From Betaproteobacteria bacterium (GTDB lineage: Bacteria; Pseudomonadota; Gammaproteobacteria; Burkholderiales; Burkholderiaceae_D), in NCBI GenBank assembly GCA_025356395.1, contig JANXTA010000175.1:1-54874 (forward strand): a stretch of 54,874 nt of DNA, read 5' to 3'. Shown piece after piece: positions 44,432 through 53,291 of the stretch. Positions within the stretch are counted from its first letter, which is position 1, and every line of letters begins with the position of its first letter. Under the pieces are notes generated by a model. It saw only the letters and a program-made list of their open reading frames with translations. It searched no databases and had not been told where the DNA came from. Position numbers and translations under genes: made by a program.

Positions 44432-45763
44432 TCAGAAATATTCCGGGTGCTTGGTCGCGATCTGCTGCTCGAGTTGGTCGACGGCACGGAAGTTCGCGAA
44501 GGCCGGCCCGATGCGACGGCCGGCATCGAAGGCACGCCACGCGCGCTGCATGTCGTACGAGCCGAGCAGCGTGTCGCCGAGATCCTTGTAGACCCCGGCG
44601 ATCGCGGGATGCTGCGCCAGCACCTCGATGAACAGCTTCTGTCCGCCCTGCAGGTCGCCGAGCTGGCGCCGGTCGTTGGCTTCCCAGATCGCGAGGACAT
44701 GGGCGTTGGTGGTCGTGGCCGTGCGCAGCTGCACGAAGCTTTCGATCGCAGCTGCGTAGGTTGTCTTGTCGCGTGCACCGAGCGCGATCCGGGTCCTGGT
44801 CGTCGCGTCGTGCGCACCGAAAGCGGCGCGCTGCGGGTCGGTGAACGGCGGCGTCTCGCCGGTCATCAGCGCCCGCTCGAAGGAGGACAGGAAGCCGTCG
44901 AAGGTCCGTCCGTCCGCGAAGGCTTTCGCGGTCGCCTCCGTGTTGAGGCGCCGTTCGGCGTCCAGGTCTGCCGCAGGCAGGTTTATCCCGCGATCGAGGA
45001 CGCGGTCGATGGCATCGCCACCGTCGGGTGTCTGTCGTGGACCGTAGGCGGTGACGTCCATCGGGACGTCGTCGACCGTGCGGACGGAACGGACGTGCAG
45101 GGTCACCGTCGTGATGCCGGGCACATAGGTCGTCATCGTCCATTCGTCGGGGACCGCGTTGGCGGCGCCGAGGTATTCGATGATCTGCGGATGACCAGCA
45201 GCCATGTTGCACACGAATTGCGCGAAGCGGCGTGCCTCGGCAGGTGGCAACGGTGTCGTGTGCAGCGTCTCGCGGAACAGCGTGCGGTTGCCGTCGCTGA
45301 AAGTCCGGTACGTGGCATCGGTCGATATCTGCAGGGGACTCGATCGCTGGTCCTGGATCGACAAGGCGTGTTCGTCATCGATCAAGCTCATGCCTTCCTG
45401 AGGCGGAATATTCGCAGCGGCGAGCGCCCGGCGGATGCCGGATCGGTTCTGCCATTCAAACGTCCGCGCCGCCGGCGTCGCGTACAGCGAATAGTCGACG
45501 CGCGTCTTCGCCTTCAGGTCGATCTGCACCTGCCGGCGATTCGCGAAGTCGTAGACGGTTCGGGCATCACCGTCGTCGACCACGATGGCGCGCTCCGCCA
45601 GGAACACCACCAGCGAGCGATGCTGGTCGGGCGGGACGATCTTCGTGCCTGCGGTGGGTTCGGTGTGCCGGTCGAGGTCCGCGTCGATGCGGATGGCGGC
45701 GTGCGACGAAGTCGCGATGACGACACTGATCGCGCAGAGCGCGCCGAGCCATGGACGTGCCAT
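44432..45763 (-). CDS. Exported protein of unknown function
   Basis: This 443-residue protein starts at the ATG at 45763, because GAGGAA lies 7 bases before it. An ATG at 45778 has no site. It has a signal peptide (about 1-23) and a beta-rich middle (residues about 25-230). The helical C-terminal part is TPR-like (AHVLAIWEANDRRQLGD, YKDLGDTLLGSYDMQRAWRA). I recognise no family. It lies 4 bp from the converging xdhC stop, so it is not part of that operon. Confidence 0.7.
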   Translation of the reverse strand: MARPWLGALCAISVVIATSSHAAIRIDADLDRHTEPTAGTKIVPPDQHRSLVVFLAERAIVVDDGDARTVYDFANRRQVQIDLKAKTRVDYSLYATPAARTFEWQNRSGIRRALAAANIPPQEGMSLIDDEHALSIQDQRSSPLQISTDATYRTFSDGNRTLFRETLHTTPLPPAEARRFAQFVCNMAAGHPQIIEYLGAANAVPDEWTMTTYVPGITTVTLHVRSVRTVDDVPMDVTAYGPRQTPDGGDAIDRVLDRGINLPAADLDAERRLNTEATAKAFADGRTFDGFLSSFERALMTGETPPFTDPQRAAFGAHDATTRTRIALGARDKTTYAAAIESFVQLRTATTTNAHVLAIWEANDRRQLGDLQGGQKLFIEVLAQHPAIAGVYKDLGDTLLGSYDMQRAWRAFDAGRRIGPAFANFRAVDQLEQQIATKHPEYF

Positions 45764-45943
45764 ATGAAAATTCCTCATGAGTACCGAATGCAGTGGGCTG
45801 ACGCTGCTGCGGTTTGTGCGAGGGGTTTGGCTCGATCCGGAGCCGCCTCGGGTCGGCAGTGGAGATCGTCGCAGAATGTCTTGAAATCGTACCGCGCGAG
45901 CGGCGATCCTGATTGATTCGGGGCGCCCGTCGTCCCGCTCCTC

Positions 45944-47137
45944 TCACAGTCCCAGGTCACGTTGCAGGACGTCGGCGATCCGCGCGGACGTGCGCCCATC
46001 GCCGAACGGGTTGATCGCATCACGCATGCGGGCCAACGCCGGGCCGTCGCCCAGCAGGCGAGATACCACCGCGACGATGCGGTCTTCGTCAGTGCCGACG
46101 AGGATGCCGCCCCCCACGGCGATCAGCTCGGGACGTTCGGTGGCGTTGCGCAAAACCAGTACCGGCACCGACAGCGCGGCGCCTTCTTCCTGGATGCCGC
46201 CCGAGTCCGTCATGACCAGCGTGCTGCGACCCAGGCACCACAGCAGCGTCGGGTAGTCGAGGGGCGACGTCAGACACAGGCGGGTCTGCAAAAGTGTGGG
46301 CATGTCGCGGAACACGCGATGGACCGTCTCGCTGATCGCGGGGTTGCCGTGCACCGGCCACACGACCGTCAGGTCCTCGTGTTCGATCAGCAGGCGCACC
46401 ATCGCCTGCGCCGTCCGGGCGATGCCACCGTCCCAGTTCTCGCGCCTATGGGCCGTGACCAGTATCACGCGAAAGTGATCACCGCCGTGCCGCAACGCTT
46501 CGATGCGCTCGGGCAGGACCCGATGTCCGAGGCCGAGCAACGCATCCAGCTTCGTGCGCGCCGTCAGCGCTGCATCGATCCCCGTGTTGCCGACGAGATG
46601 GATGTCGCGCTTTTCGAGGCCCTCGCGCACGAGGTTGGCGGCGGCACCGGGGGTCGGGGCAAAGTGCCAGCGCGCCAGTCGCGCTGTGAGCTCGCGGTTC
46701 TTCTCCTCAGGAAAGGGCTCGCGGGCATTGCCGGTTCGCAATCCTGCTTCGATGTGTCCGATTGGTACGCCGTTGTAGAACGCGGCCTGTGCCGAAGCGA
46801 GCGTGCTGGTCGTGTCGCCATGGACCAGCACGGCCTGCGGCCGAACCGCTTCGTAGAGCATCGACAGGCCGTCGAGCAGTTCGGCATTGAGGTGGGCCAG
46901 CCCGCTTCGGGTCCGCAACAGCGTCACCGTGTGATCGGGGACGATGTCGAACAGCCGATAAAGCGAATCGGACATCTCGCGATGCTGCCCCGTATGGACC
47001 CAGGCGATCGGCATCGCTCGGCGCCGCAGCTCGGCGAACAGCGGTGCCATCTTAATGATCTCCGGTCGCGTACCCACGGAAACGAGGATCGGCCTCTTCG
47101 ACCCGATCAGCGCAGCCCTCGTGGACTCAACGCTCAC
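45944..47137 (-). CDS. wecB: UDP-N-acetylglucosamine 2-epimerase (non-hydrolysing)
   Basis: This 397-residue enzyme is identified by VGTRPEIIKMAPLFAELRRR, VHGDTTSTLASAQAAFY, GHIEAGLRTGN, VTAHRRENWDG and MTDSGGIQEEGA. It interconverts UDP-GlcNAc and UDP-ManNAc for surface polysaccharide. The GTG start (47137) overlaps the puuD stop as GTGA, so it is translationally coupled to a purine-catabolic gene. That position is odd. The usual neighbours of wecB (wecC, glycosyltransferases) are absent. Confidence 0.92.
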   Translation of the reverse strand: MSVESTRAALIGSKRPILVSVGTRPEIIKMAPLFAELRRRAMPIAWVHTGQHREMSDSLYRLFDIVPDHTVTLLRTRSGLAHLNAELLDGLSMLYEAVRPQAVLVHGDTTSTLASAQAAFYNGVPIGHIEAGLRTGNAREPFPEEKNRELTARLARWHFAPTPGAAANLVREGLEKRDIHLVGNTGIDAALTARTKLDALLGLGHRVLPERIEALRHGGDHFRVILVTAHRRENWDGGIARTAQAMVRLLIEHEDLTVVWPVHGNPAISETVHRVFRDMPTLLQTRLCLTSPLDYPTLLWCLGRSTLVMTDSGGIQEEGAALSVPVLVLRNATERPELIAVGGGILVGTDEDRIVAVVSRLLGDGPALARMRDAINPFGDGRTSARIADVLQRDLGL

Positions 47138-48321
47138 GGGACCCTGGCGCCGTCTGCCACCCAGCGTCCGAGCGCCGCTCTTTCCTCGTCGCTGATTCCG
47201 GTCGCGTTGTTCATCGGCATGATCTTCAGGATCACGGCCTGCTGCTCGATGTCGCGCGCGTGCTGGACGATGGCCTCGGGGCTGTCGAGCCTCACGTTCT
47301 GGTTGGCGTAGGCCGCGTTGTGGCAGGCAACGCAGCGGGCCTGCACGATCTGCTGCACCCGCGCGAACGGCACGGCGGCCGTGGTCGCGACCACCGGCAC
47401 CGGTGCACTCCGCCAGGCCGTCGCCGCGATCAGCAGCAGCGCCAGCGGCACCAGCTCCCATCGCGACTTGCCCTTGTGACGGATCACGAAGAAGAGCCGG
47501 ATCACCGCGCCGGCGGCCATCAGCAGAATCAGCGAAAGCCAGTTCCACGAGCCCTGCGTGATCGCGCCGTAGTGGTTCGACAGCATTGCCACGATCACCG
47601 GCAGCGTCACATAGGTGTTGTGCACGCTGCGCTGCTTGCCGCGCCTGCCATGGTTGGGATCGGGGGTCCGGCCGGCTCGCAACGCGGCGACGACCTTGCG
47701 CTGTCCCGGGATGATCACCATCGCGACGTTGGCGCTCATCAGCGTCGCCAGCATCGCGCCGGTCAGAAGGAAAGCCGCGCGACCGACGAACAGATGACAC
47801 GCGATCCAGGTCGCGACGCAGACGTAGAGGAACACCAGCACGCCCACCTTGAGGTCGCCGCCGACATGGCCTTCCGCGTCGCGACCGACGAGGCGGCAGA
47901 TGCCGTCGTAGACCACCCAGCCGATCAAGAGATAGGCGATGGCACCGCCGATCGCGGCGGCCGGCGACCAGTCGAACACGCGCGGGTCGACGAGGAAGCT
48001 CGACGCGTTGACGAAGTACAGGACCGTCAGCAGCGCGAAGCCCGACAGCCAGGTCGAGTATGCCTCCCAGTACGACCAGTGCAGGTGGTCCGGCAGCAGC
48101 TTCGGTGCGACCCGGTACTTGTTGAAGTGATAGAAGCCGCCGCCGTGCACCGCCCAGGTCTCGCCGTCGACGCCCTTGGCCAGCGATTCCGGATCCGTCG
48201 GCCGGTAGAGCCGGTCGTCGGTGAGCACGAAGTGGAACGAGGTGCCGATCCACGCGATCGCCGTGATGACGTGGGTCCAGCGCAGCAGCAGGTTGGCCCA
48301 CTCGAGCAGATAGGCCTCCAA
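47134..48321 (-). CDS. puuD: Membrane urate hydroxylase with cytochrome c domain
   Basis: This 395-residue PuuD-type urate oxidase has about eight spans in the N-terminal 300 residues, with ITAIAWIGTSFHFVLTDDRL, HGGGFYHFNKYRVAP and HNTYVTLPVIVAMLSNHYG. A C-terminal cytochrome c domain has the haem motif CVACH. It oxidises urate to 5-hydroxyisourate and passes electrons to a respiratory chain. The start is a TTG directly following the uraH stop. It belongs between UraH and WecB in one operon. Confidence 0.92.
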   Translation of the reverse strand: MEAYLLEWANLLLRWTHVITAIAWIGTSFHFVLTDDRLYRPTDPESLAKGVDGETWAVHGGGFYHFNKYRVAPKLLPDHLHWSYWEAYSTWLSGFALLTVLYFVNASSFLVDPRVFDWSPAAAIGGAIAYLLIGWVVYDGICRLVGRDAEGHVGGDLKVGVLVFLYVCVATWIACHLFVGRAAFLLTGAMLATLMSANVAMVIIPGQRKVVAALRAGRTPDPNHGRRGKQRSVHNTYVTLPVIVAMLSNHYGAITQGSWNWLSLILLMAAGAVIRLFFVIRHKGKSRWELVPLALLLIAATAWRSAPVPVVATTAAVPFARVQQIVQARCVACHNAAYANQNVRLDSPEAIVQHARDIEQQAVILKIMPMNNATGISDEERAALGRWVADGARVP

Positions 48322-48675
48322 TCAGCTGCCCCGATAGGTGGAGTAGGCCCACGGCGAGACCAGCAGCGGCACGTGGTAGTTGGCGTCGGCATCGGCGATC
48401 GCGAACTCGATCGGCACTTGGTCGAGGAAGGGTGGGTCGGTCAGCACGGCCCCTTTCGTGCGGAAGTAGTCGGCGGTCGCGAAGACGAGCCGATAACGCC
48501 CGGGCTTCATGCTGTCGCCGTCGAGCAGCGGTGCCGACGCGCGGCCGTCGGCGTCGAGCCGGATCGAGAGCAGCGCTTCGTCGGCAGCGCCGAGGCGTTG
48601 CAGCGTGACGGCGATACCGGCCGCAGGACAACCGTTGGCCGTATCGAGGACATGGGTCGTGAGCTTGCCGATGAT
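48322..48675 (-). CDS. uraH: 5-Hydroxyisourate hydrolase without a standard start codon
   Basis: The conserved transthyretin-like core begins GKLTTHVLDTANGCPAAGI at 48669 and ends in the family's C-terminal YRGS at 48325. Upstream the frame is open to a TAG at 48789-48787 but contains no ATG, GTG or TTG. The first ATG inside (48510) lies half-way through the fold. I place the start at an ATC (48675) by homology only, giving about 117 residues. The enzyme opens 5-hydroxyisourate to OHCU. An ATG at 48712 exists in the +1 frame, so a one-base error or mutation would be another explanation. Confidence 0.75.
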   Translation of the reverse strand: MIGKLTTHVLDTANGCPAAGIAVTLQRLGAADEALLSIRLDADGRASAPLLDGDSMKPGRYRLVFATADYFRTKGAVLTDPPFLDQVPIEFAIADADANYHVPLLVSPWAYSTYRGS

Positions 48676-49081
48676 GAAGGTCTGCCGTTGGGGTTGATGG
48701 GCGGCCGAGCATCGTCCGAAGCCGGCTCCGATGACGCAAAGTGTATTGGCTTTTCGCAGCGCGACGATGGAGATCGGGCTTGGTGTCTACCGCGAGCGAC
48801 ATGGCCTCGCAATCGCAACGCATCAGACGTCCGATCCTGAAAACAGCCGCTCTCCCGTCGGTGCGGGCGGAACCCGAAATGCGAGAAGCGGCCGAGGGCG
48901 TGCCTGAGAGTCTCAGTCCGATACAGCGCTTCGGCACTTGTGCTCTTCGAGATCGAGGAAGCATCGACCGTCACTGCTCCTTGCCGTGCGCCAACAGCGC
49001 AAAGGCGATCACCACTGAACACCGCAGCTGAAGGCTTCCAAGGGACAGTTATCATCGAGCCGGATCCCGCCTGCCGTTCCG
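48676..49081. other. Divergent control region of the urate genes
   Basis: This 406-bp gap contains no supportable gene. It separates uraH-puuD-wecB (minus) from puuE-uraD/AAH (plus). It holds a 13-bp inverted repeat, CTGAGAGTCTCAG (48904-48916), and a TTATCAT stretch near 49050. No regulator gene is in the window. Confidence 0.5.
48904..48916. promoter_or_regulatory. Inverted repeat between divergent urate operons
   Basis: CTGAGA-G-TCTCAG is a perfect 6+6 palindrome around one base, centred in the divergent gap. It is a candidate operator for a regulator that responds to urate or a purine. The regulator is not identified. Confidence 0.4.
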
Positions 49082-50038
49082 ATGCCCTTGTCCCTCGACC
49101 CCCACTACCCCCGCGATCTGCGCGGCTACGGCCGCGATGTCCCGCATGCCCGCTGGCCGAACGGCGCCCGCATCGCTGTCCAGTTCGTCCTCAACTACGA
49201 GGAGGGCGGCGAGAACAGCGTCCTGCACGGCGATGCGGGCTCCGAGCAATTCCTCTCCGAGATCATCGGCGTCGCCGCCTATCCGGATCGCCACCGGTCG
49301 ATGGAGTCGATCTACGAATACGGCGCGCGGGTCGGTGTGTGGCGGATCCTTCGTGAGTTCGAGCGGGCCGGCTGGCCATTGACGGTGTTCGGCGTCGGCA
49401 TGGCCTTCGCGCGTTATCCGGAACTGATCGACGCCTTCCTCGAGCGCGACGACGAGATCGCCAATCACGGACTGCGCTGGATCCACTACCAGTCGCTGCC
49501 CGAAGCGCTCGAGCGCGAACACATGGTCGAGGGTACGCGCCTCCTTCGCGACCTCACGAACGATCGCTGGCCACTCGGCTGGTACACCGGCCGCGACAGC
49601 CCCAACACGCGCCGCCTTGTCGTCGATCACGGCGGCTACGAATACGACAGCGACTACTACGGCGACGATCTGCCGTTCTGGACCGAGGTTGCGGCGTCCG
49701 ATGGCACCGTGCATCCGCATCTCGTCGTGCCCTACACGCTCGACACCAACGACATGCGCTTCGCTACACCGCAGGGCTTCAACACGGCCGATCACTTCTT
49801 CAACTATCTCTGCGACAGCTTCGACGCGTTGTATGCCGAAGGCGATCCCGAAGGTCTGGACCGGCCTAAGATGATGAGCATCGGTATGCATTGCCGCCTG
49901 CTCGGACGACCCGGCCGGATCGGCGCGTTGAGCCGCTTCATCGATCACGTCGCCATGCACGAGCACGTCTGGGTCTGTCGTCGCATCGACCTCGCGCGGC
50001 ACTGGAAGGCGACGCATCCATTCGTCGCGACCCGATGA
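49082..50038 (+). CDS. puuE: Allantoinase of the polysaccharide-deacetylase family
   Basis: This 318-residue NodB-fold protein of the PuuE type begins LSLDPHYPRDLRGYGRDVPH, the usual family start. It contains FVLNYEEGGENSVLHGD, ANHGLRWIHYQ, WPLGWYTGRDSPNTRRL and YDSDYYGDDLPFW. It hydrolyses S-allantoin to allantoate. It is coupled to the following fusion gene by a 4-bp overlap (ATGA) and diverges from uraH. The length is typical. Confidence 0.93.
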   Translation: MPLSLDPHYPRDLRGYGRDVPHARWPNGARIAVQFVLNYEEGGENSVLHGDAGSEQFLSEIIGVAAYPDRHRSMESIYEYGARVGVWRILREFERAGWPLTVFGVGMAFARYPELIDAFLERDDEIANHGLRWIHYQSLPEALEREHMVEGTRLLRDLTNDRWPLGWYTGRDSPNTRRLVVDHGGYEYDSDYYGDDLPFWTEVAASDGTVHPHLVVPYTLDTNDMRFATPQGFNTADHFFNYLCDSFDALYAEGDPEGLDRPKMMSIGMHCRLLGRPGRIGALSRFIDHVAMHEHVWVCRRIDLARHWKATHPFVATR

Positions 50039-51804
50039 ACGAAGCGCTCGCACGCCTGAACCTGGCCTCGGTAAGTGACGCGGCCGCAATGCTGGACGGG
50101 CTGTACGAACACGCGCACTGGATCGCGCAGGCGGGCGTCGCGCGACGGCCCTTCGTGTCCATCGCGGCGTTGAAGCGGGCGTTGTCGGTCATCGTGCATG
50201 AGGCGGCCGCCGAGGCGCAGATGGCGCTGATCCGCGCGCATCCTGCTCTCGCCGGCAAGGCGGCCCTGGCCGGCGACGTGACCACCGCTTCCAGCGACGA
50301 GCAGGCGCGCGCCGGACTGCTCCACTGCAGCGCGGACGAACTCGTCAAGCTCAGCGGCCTGACCGACGACTACCTCGCGCGCTTCGGCTGGCCCTTCATC
50401 CTGGCGGTCCGCGGGCCACGTGGCATGGGCCTGTCGCGCCCGCAGATCATCGCGACTTTCGAGCGCCGCATGCGCGCGCATCCCGATGGCGAGTTCGCGG
50501 AGTGCCTGCGACAGATCGACCGCATCGCCGAGTTGCGCATCCACGAGCGCTTCGCGTCACGCTCCGGTCGTGGCGAGTCGACCTGGGATCGCGCCGAGGC
50601 CCTTGCGGCGCACAGTGATCCGGGCTTCGCGGAAGCCGGCGAGCTGACGGTCACCTACCTCACCGAGGCCCATCGCGCGTGTGCGCGGATGCTCGAACGC
50701 TGGATGAGCGATGCCGGCTTCGACGAGGTCGGCACCGATCCGGTCGGGAACGTGGTCGGCGTGTATCACGGCAGCGACCCGGCGACGAAGCGCCTGATGA
50801 CCGGCTCGCACTACGACACGGTGCGCAACGCTGGCAAGTACGACGGACGGCTCGGCATCCTGGTGCCGATCGCGTGCGTCGAGAAGCTTCATCGCGAAGG
50901 GCGTCGGCTGCCGTTCGGCATCGAGGTGATCGGCTTTGCCGAAGAGGAGGGGCAACGCTACAAGGCGACCTTCCTCGGCTCGCGCGCGGTGATCGGACGT
51001 TTCGACCATGGCTGGCTCGACCAGACCGATGCCGACGGGATCACGATGCGCGACGCGATGCGCCATGCCGGCATGCCGGCCACGCGCGAGGCGATCGACG
51101 CGGTGGGTCGCGATGCGGCCGACTATCTCGGCTTCGTCGAGGTTCACGTCGAGCAGGGCCCGGTGCTGAACGACCTCGGCTTGCCGCTCGGCATCGTGAC
51201 GTCGATCAACGGCAGCCTGCGCTATCTCTGCGAAGTGATCGGCGTGGCGAGCCACGCGGGCACGACGCCGATGGACAGCCGGCGCGACGCGGTCAACGCG
51301 GTCGCCGAACTCGCGTTGTGCCTCGAGCAGCGCGCCGCTTCCGTGCCCGACCTGGTCGGCACGATGGGCATTCTGAACGTGCCCGGTGGCTCGACCAACG
51401 TCGTACCCGGACGCTGCCACTTCACGCTCGACATCCGCGCCACCACCGATCCGGTCCGCGACGCTTGCGCGGCAGACGTCCTCGAGCGGCTGAAGGACGT
51501 CTGCGCGCGGCGCGGCCTGTCCTTCACGGTCGAGGAGACGATGCGCGCGGCTGCGTGCCCCAGCGCGCTGGCCTGGCAGCGTCGATGGGAGGCGGCGGTC
51601 GAGACCCTCGGGCTACCGGTCCATCGGATGCCGAGCGGAGCCGGGCACGACGCGATGAAGCTCCACGAGGTGATGCCACAGGCGATGCTGTTCGTGCGCG
51701 GCGAGAACGGCGGCATCAGCCACAACCCGCTCGAGTCGACCACCGCCGACGACATGCAGCTCGCGATCGAAGCCTTCGATGCGTTGCTCGCGCAAGCGAA
51801 CTGA
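50035..51804 (+). CDS. OHCU decarboxylase / allantoate amidohydrolase fusion
   Basis: This 589-residue fusion has an N-terminal part (about 1-172) that is UraD: IRAHPALAGKAALAGDVTT with H69, SSDEQARAGL with E89, and RFGWPFILAVRG. The rest (about 180-589) is an M20 allantoate amidohydrolase with metal residues H259 and D270 (GSHYDTVRNAGKYDG), E304 region (FAEEEGQRY), VEVHVEQGPVL and SHNPLES. It would decarboxylate OHCU to S-allantoin and cleave allantoate. These are the steps just before and just after PuuE, whose gene it overlaps. Similar fusions are known in some proteobacteria. Confidence 0.92.
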   Translation: MNEALARLNLASVSDAAAMLDGLYEHAHWIAQAGVARRPFVSIAALKRALSVIVHEAAAEAQMALIRAHPALAGKAALAGDVTTASSDEQARAGLLHCSADELVKLSGLTDDYLARFGWPFILAVRGPRGMGLSRPQIIATFERRMRAHPDGEFAECLRQIDRIAELRIHERFASRSGRGESTWDRAEALAAHSDPGFAEAGELTVTYLTEAHRACARMLERWMSDAGFDEVGTDPVGNVVGVYHGSDPATKRLMTGSHYDTVRNAGKYDGRLGILVPIACVEKLHREGRRLPFGIEVIGFAEEEGQRYKATFLGSRAVIGRFDHGWLDQTDADGITMRDAMRHAGMPATREAIDAVGRDAADYLGFVEVHVEQGPVLNDLGLPLGIVTSINGSLRYLCEVIGVASHAGTTPMDSRRDAVNAVAELALCLEQRAASVPDLVGTMGILNVPGGSTNVVPGRCHFTLDIRATTDPVRDACAADVLERLKDVCARRGLSFTVEETMRAAACPSALAWQRRWEAAVETLGLPVHRMPSGAGHDAMKLHEVMPQAMLFVRGENGGISHNPLESTTADDMQLAIEAFDALLAQAN

Positions 51805-51815
51805 GCGGCACCGAA

Positions 51816-52046
51816 CTACATCCGCCGTACCTCGTCGATGATCCGTTCCATCGCTGATCGCGGCTCGAATTCGGCGTGTCGCGCCGAGTCCAGTGCCTGC
51901 GCGTTGATCTTGGTCAGGCCGACGATCCAGGCGCCGGCAAGATCGGGATTGAGGTTGCGCATCGACGTCGAGATCGCGCTGTCGAGCAACGCCACCGCGC
52001 TGCTCCACGCGACCTGCGCCTTGATGAGATCCTGGCTGCGTACCAT
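51816..52046 (-). CDS. Small helical protein, 76 residues
   Basis: An ATG at 52046 opens a 76-residue helical, Ala/Ser/Met-rich protein (QDLIKAQVAWSSAVALLDSA and AQALDSARHAEFEP). Its heptad-like pattern is reminiscent of phasins, but that is only a resemblance. It lies 20 bp downstream of the 89-residue gene and converges with the fusion gene. I see no strong ribosome site. Confidence 0.5.
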   Translation of the reverse strand: MVRSQDLIKAQVAWSSAVALLDSAISTSMRNLNPDLAGAWIVGLTKINAQALDSARHAEFEPRSAMERIIDEVRRM

Positions 52047-52066
52047 CGTCGGCTTCGCCGTCCGGC

Positions 52067-52336
52067 CTAGGTGGGTTCCAGAAGGGCGTGGTCCGGCAGG
52101 TTGAAGCGGTTCTTCGCCTCGACGAGGAACGCCAGCAGCGACTGCCGGCAGTCCTCGGCGTCTGCGCCCGAAATCGGACCGATCCGCCAGTTGCCGTCTT
52201 CCTCGGACACATCGATGTGCTTCACGTCCGGCATCGTGCAGGTCGCGCAGACGTCGAGCTGGTGCATGCGCTCGCGCACCAGCCAGCTGAGCAGGGTCGT
52301 GCTGAGGACCCGTCTTTGCGTTTCGGAACCCGACAT
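52067..52336 (-). CDS. Small hypothetical protein, 89 residues
   Basis: The ATG at 52336 has GGGAGG 8 bases upstream, a strong ribosome site. The product reads LLSWLVRERMHQLDVCATCTMPDV and ends with a helical segment (SLLAFLVEAKNRFNLP). The CATC motif has a CxxC geometry that could bind a metal or form a disulphide. The codon pattern and site support a real gene. No family is recognised. It is followed after 20 bp by the 76-residue gene. Confidence 0.62.
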   Translation of the reverse strand: MSGSETQRRVLSTTLLSWLVRERMHQLDVCATCTMPDVKHIDVSEEDGNWRIGPISGADAEDCRQSLLAFLVEAKNRFNLPDHALLEPT

Positions 52337-52636
52337 CGTGATGACCTCCCGTGGATCGTCCGTGCGATACGGCCGTCGGGCTCTCCACGGATTGATCGCG
52401 AACCGTGTCTGCAGGAGATGCGATGGGAACTGCATCGAGTCGAAGAGGGCCGACGGCACTGCCAAATGCAACGCCGGCCGTCCACGCGTGACGCGGCGGG
52501 ACCGGGTTGGTGCTGTGCTGGAAGCGGAGCGTGGAAGCGGCCCCGTTCGGATGTACCTTGCGACCGGCATTCGAATCGTCCGCGGTGATTGGAAATGCTG
52601 CCTTCGGTTCAGCACCCGCTACCCTGGCTCACAACC
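52337..52636. other. Intergenic region with no gene seen
   Basis: This 300-bp stretch between the 89-residue gene and the HAD phosphatase has short open frames but none with coding-like composition or a ribosome site. It presumably holds the promoter of the 89-residue gene. Confidence 0.5.
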
Positions 52637-53275
52637 CTATTCGCGTGGCGGGTGGTTTCGTAATTGGGCGTGCAGGTCTCGACTGGCGAGGATGCGCCGC
52701 ACCTCGCCGATGCCGTTCGCGACGACGGCATCGATGCCGCAACGCTTCGCGGCTTCCACGTTCGGCATCGAGTCGTCGAAGAACAGGATGTCGCCCGCAT
52801 CGACGTCGCACGCCTCGATCGCGTGCATGAAACACGCGGCATCGGGCTTGATCACGCCAATGCGATGCGATGACAGCGTGACGTCGAAGATCCCCTGGAA
52901 GCCGTCGAAGCGGGTCCAGTGCAGGGCATTCGAATTGGTCAGGCATCCGATGCGGTGCCTGCCGCGCAGCGTCGCGATCAGATCGAGCGCGCCCGGGTAG
53001 AAGCCCTTCGGCCAGGTCGTGAACTCGTCGATGAACACGGCCGGCGAGCACGACAGTTCCCATTCGTCGACACACGCGCGGGCAAAGTCCGGCGCATCGC
53101 TCAGCCCCAGTTCGAAGTTCCGGACGCTGGTCGATGCGAGCCAGCGCCGCTTGAGGGCATCGATACCGACGGTCTGCGGAAGCAATGCGTCGAATCGTTC
53201 GAACCCGACGTTCTCGATCAGTACGCCGCCGAGATCGAAAAGGAGGAAGGGCTGGTCCTTCGCTGCGTCGTCCAT
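52637..53275 (-). CDS. HAD-superfamily phosphatase (YihX-like)
   Basis: This 212-residue hydrolase has motif I FLLFDLGGVLIE (D14, with Gly at the usual second Asp, as in YihX-type enzymes). Motif II is GCLTNSN, K143 is in IGVIKPD, and motif IV is ILFFDDSMPN. It probably removes phosphate from a sugar phosphate or nucleotide in the cytoplasm. It is 16 bp from the PmbA-like gene on the same strand, so it may share a transcript. Confidence 0.84.
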   Translation of the reverse strand: MDDAAKDQPFLLFDLGGVLIENVGFERFDALLPQTVGIDALKRRWLASTSVRNFELGLSDAPDFARACVDEWELSCSPAVFIDEFTTWPKGFYPGALDLIATLRGRHRIGCLTNSNALHWTRFDGFQGIFDVTLSSHRIGVIKPDAACFMHAIEACDVDAGDILFFDDSMPNVEAAKRCGIDAVVANGIGEVRRILASRDLHAQLRNHPPRE

Positions 53276-53291
53276 CGAAGACGCCTGCGGA

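Noticed and set aside
45944-48964. 1006-residue reading that joins WecB with upstream sequence
   Set aside because: The first 600 residues overlay PuuD and UraH in another frame. The epimerase fold begins at the GTG at 47137.
52560-52590. TTCGAAT-containing stretch as a tRNA T-arm
   Set aside because: No acceptor, D-arm or anticodon stems can be paired around it.
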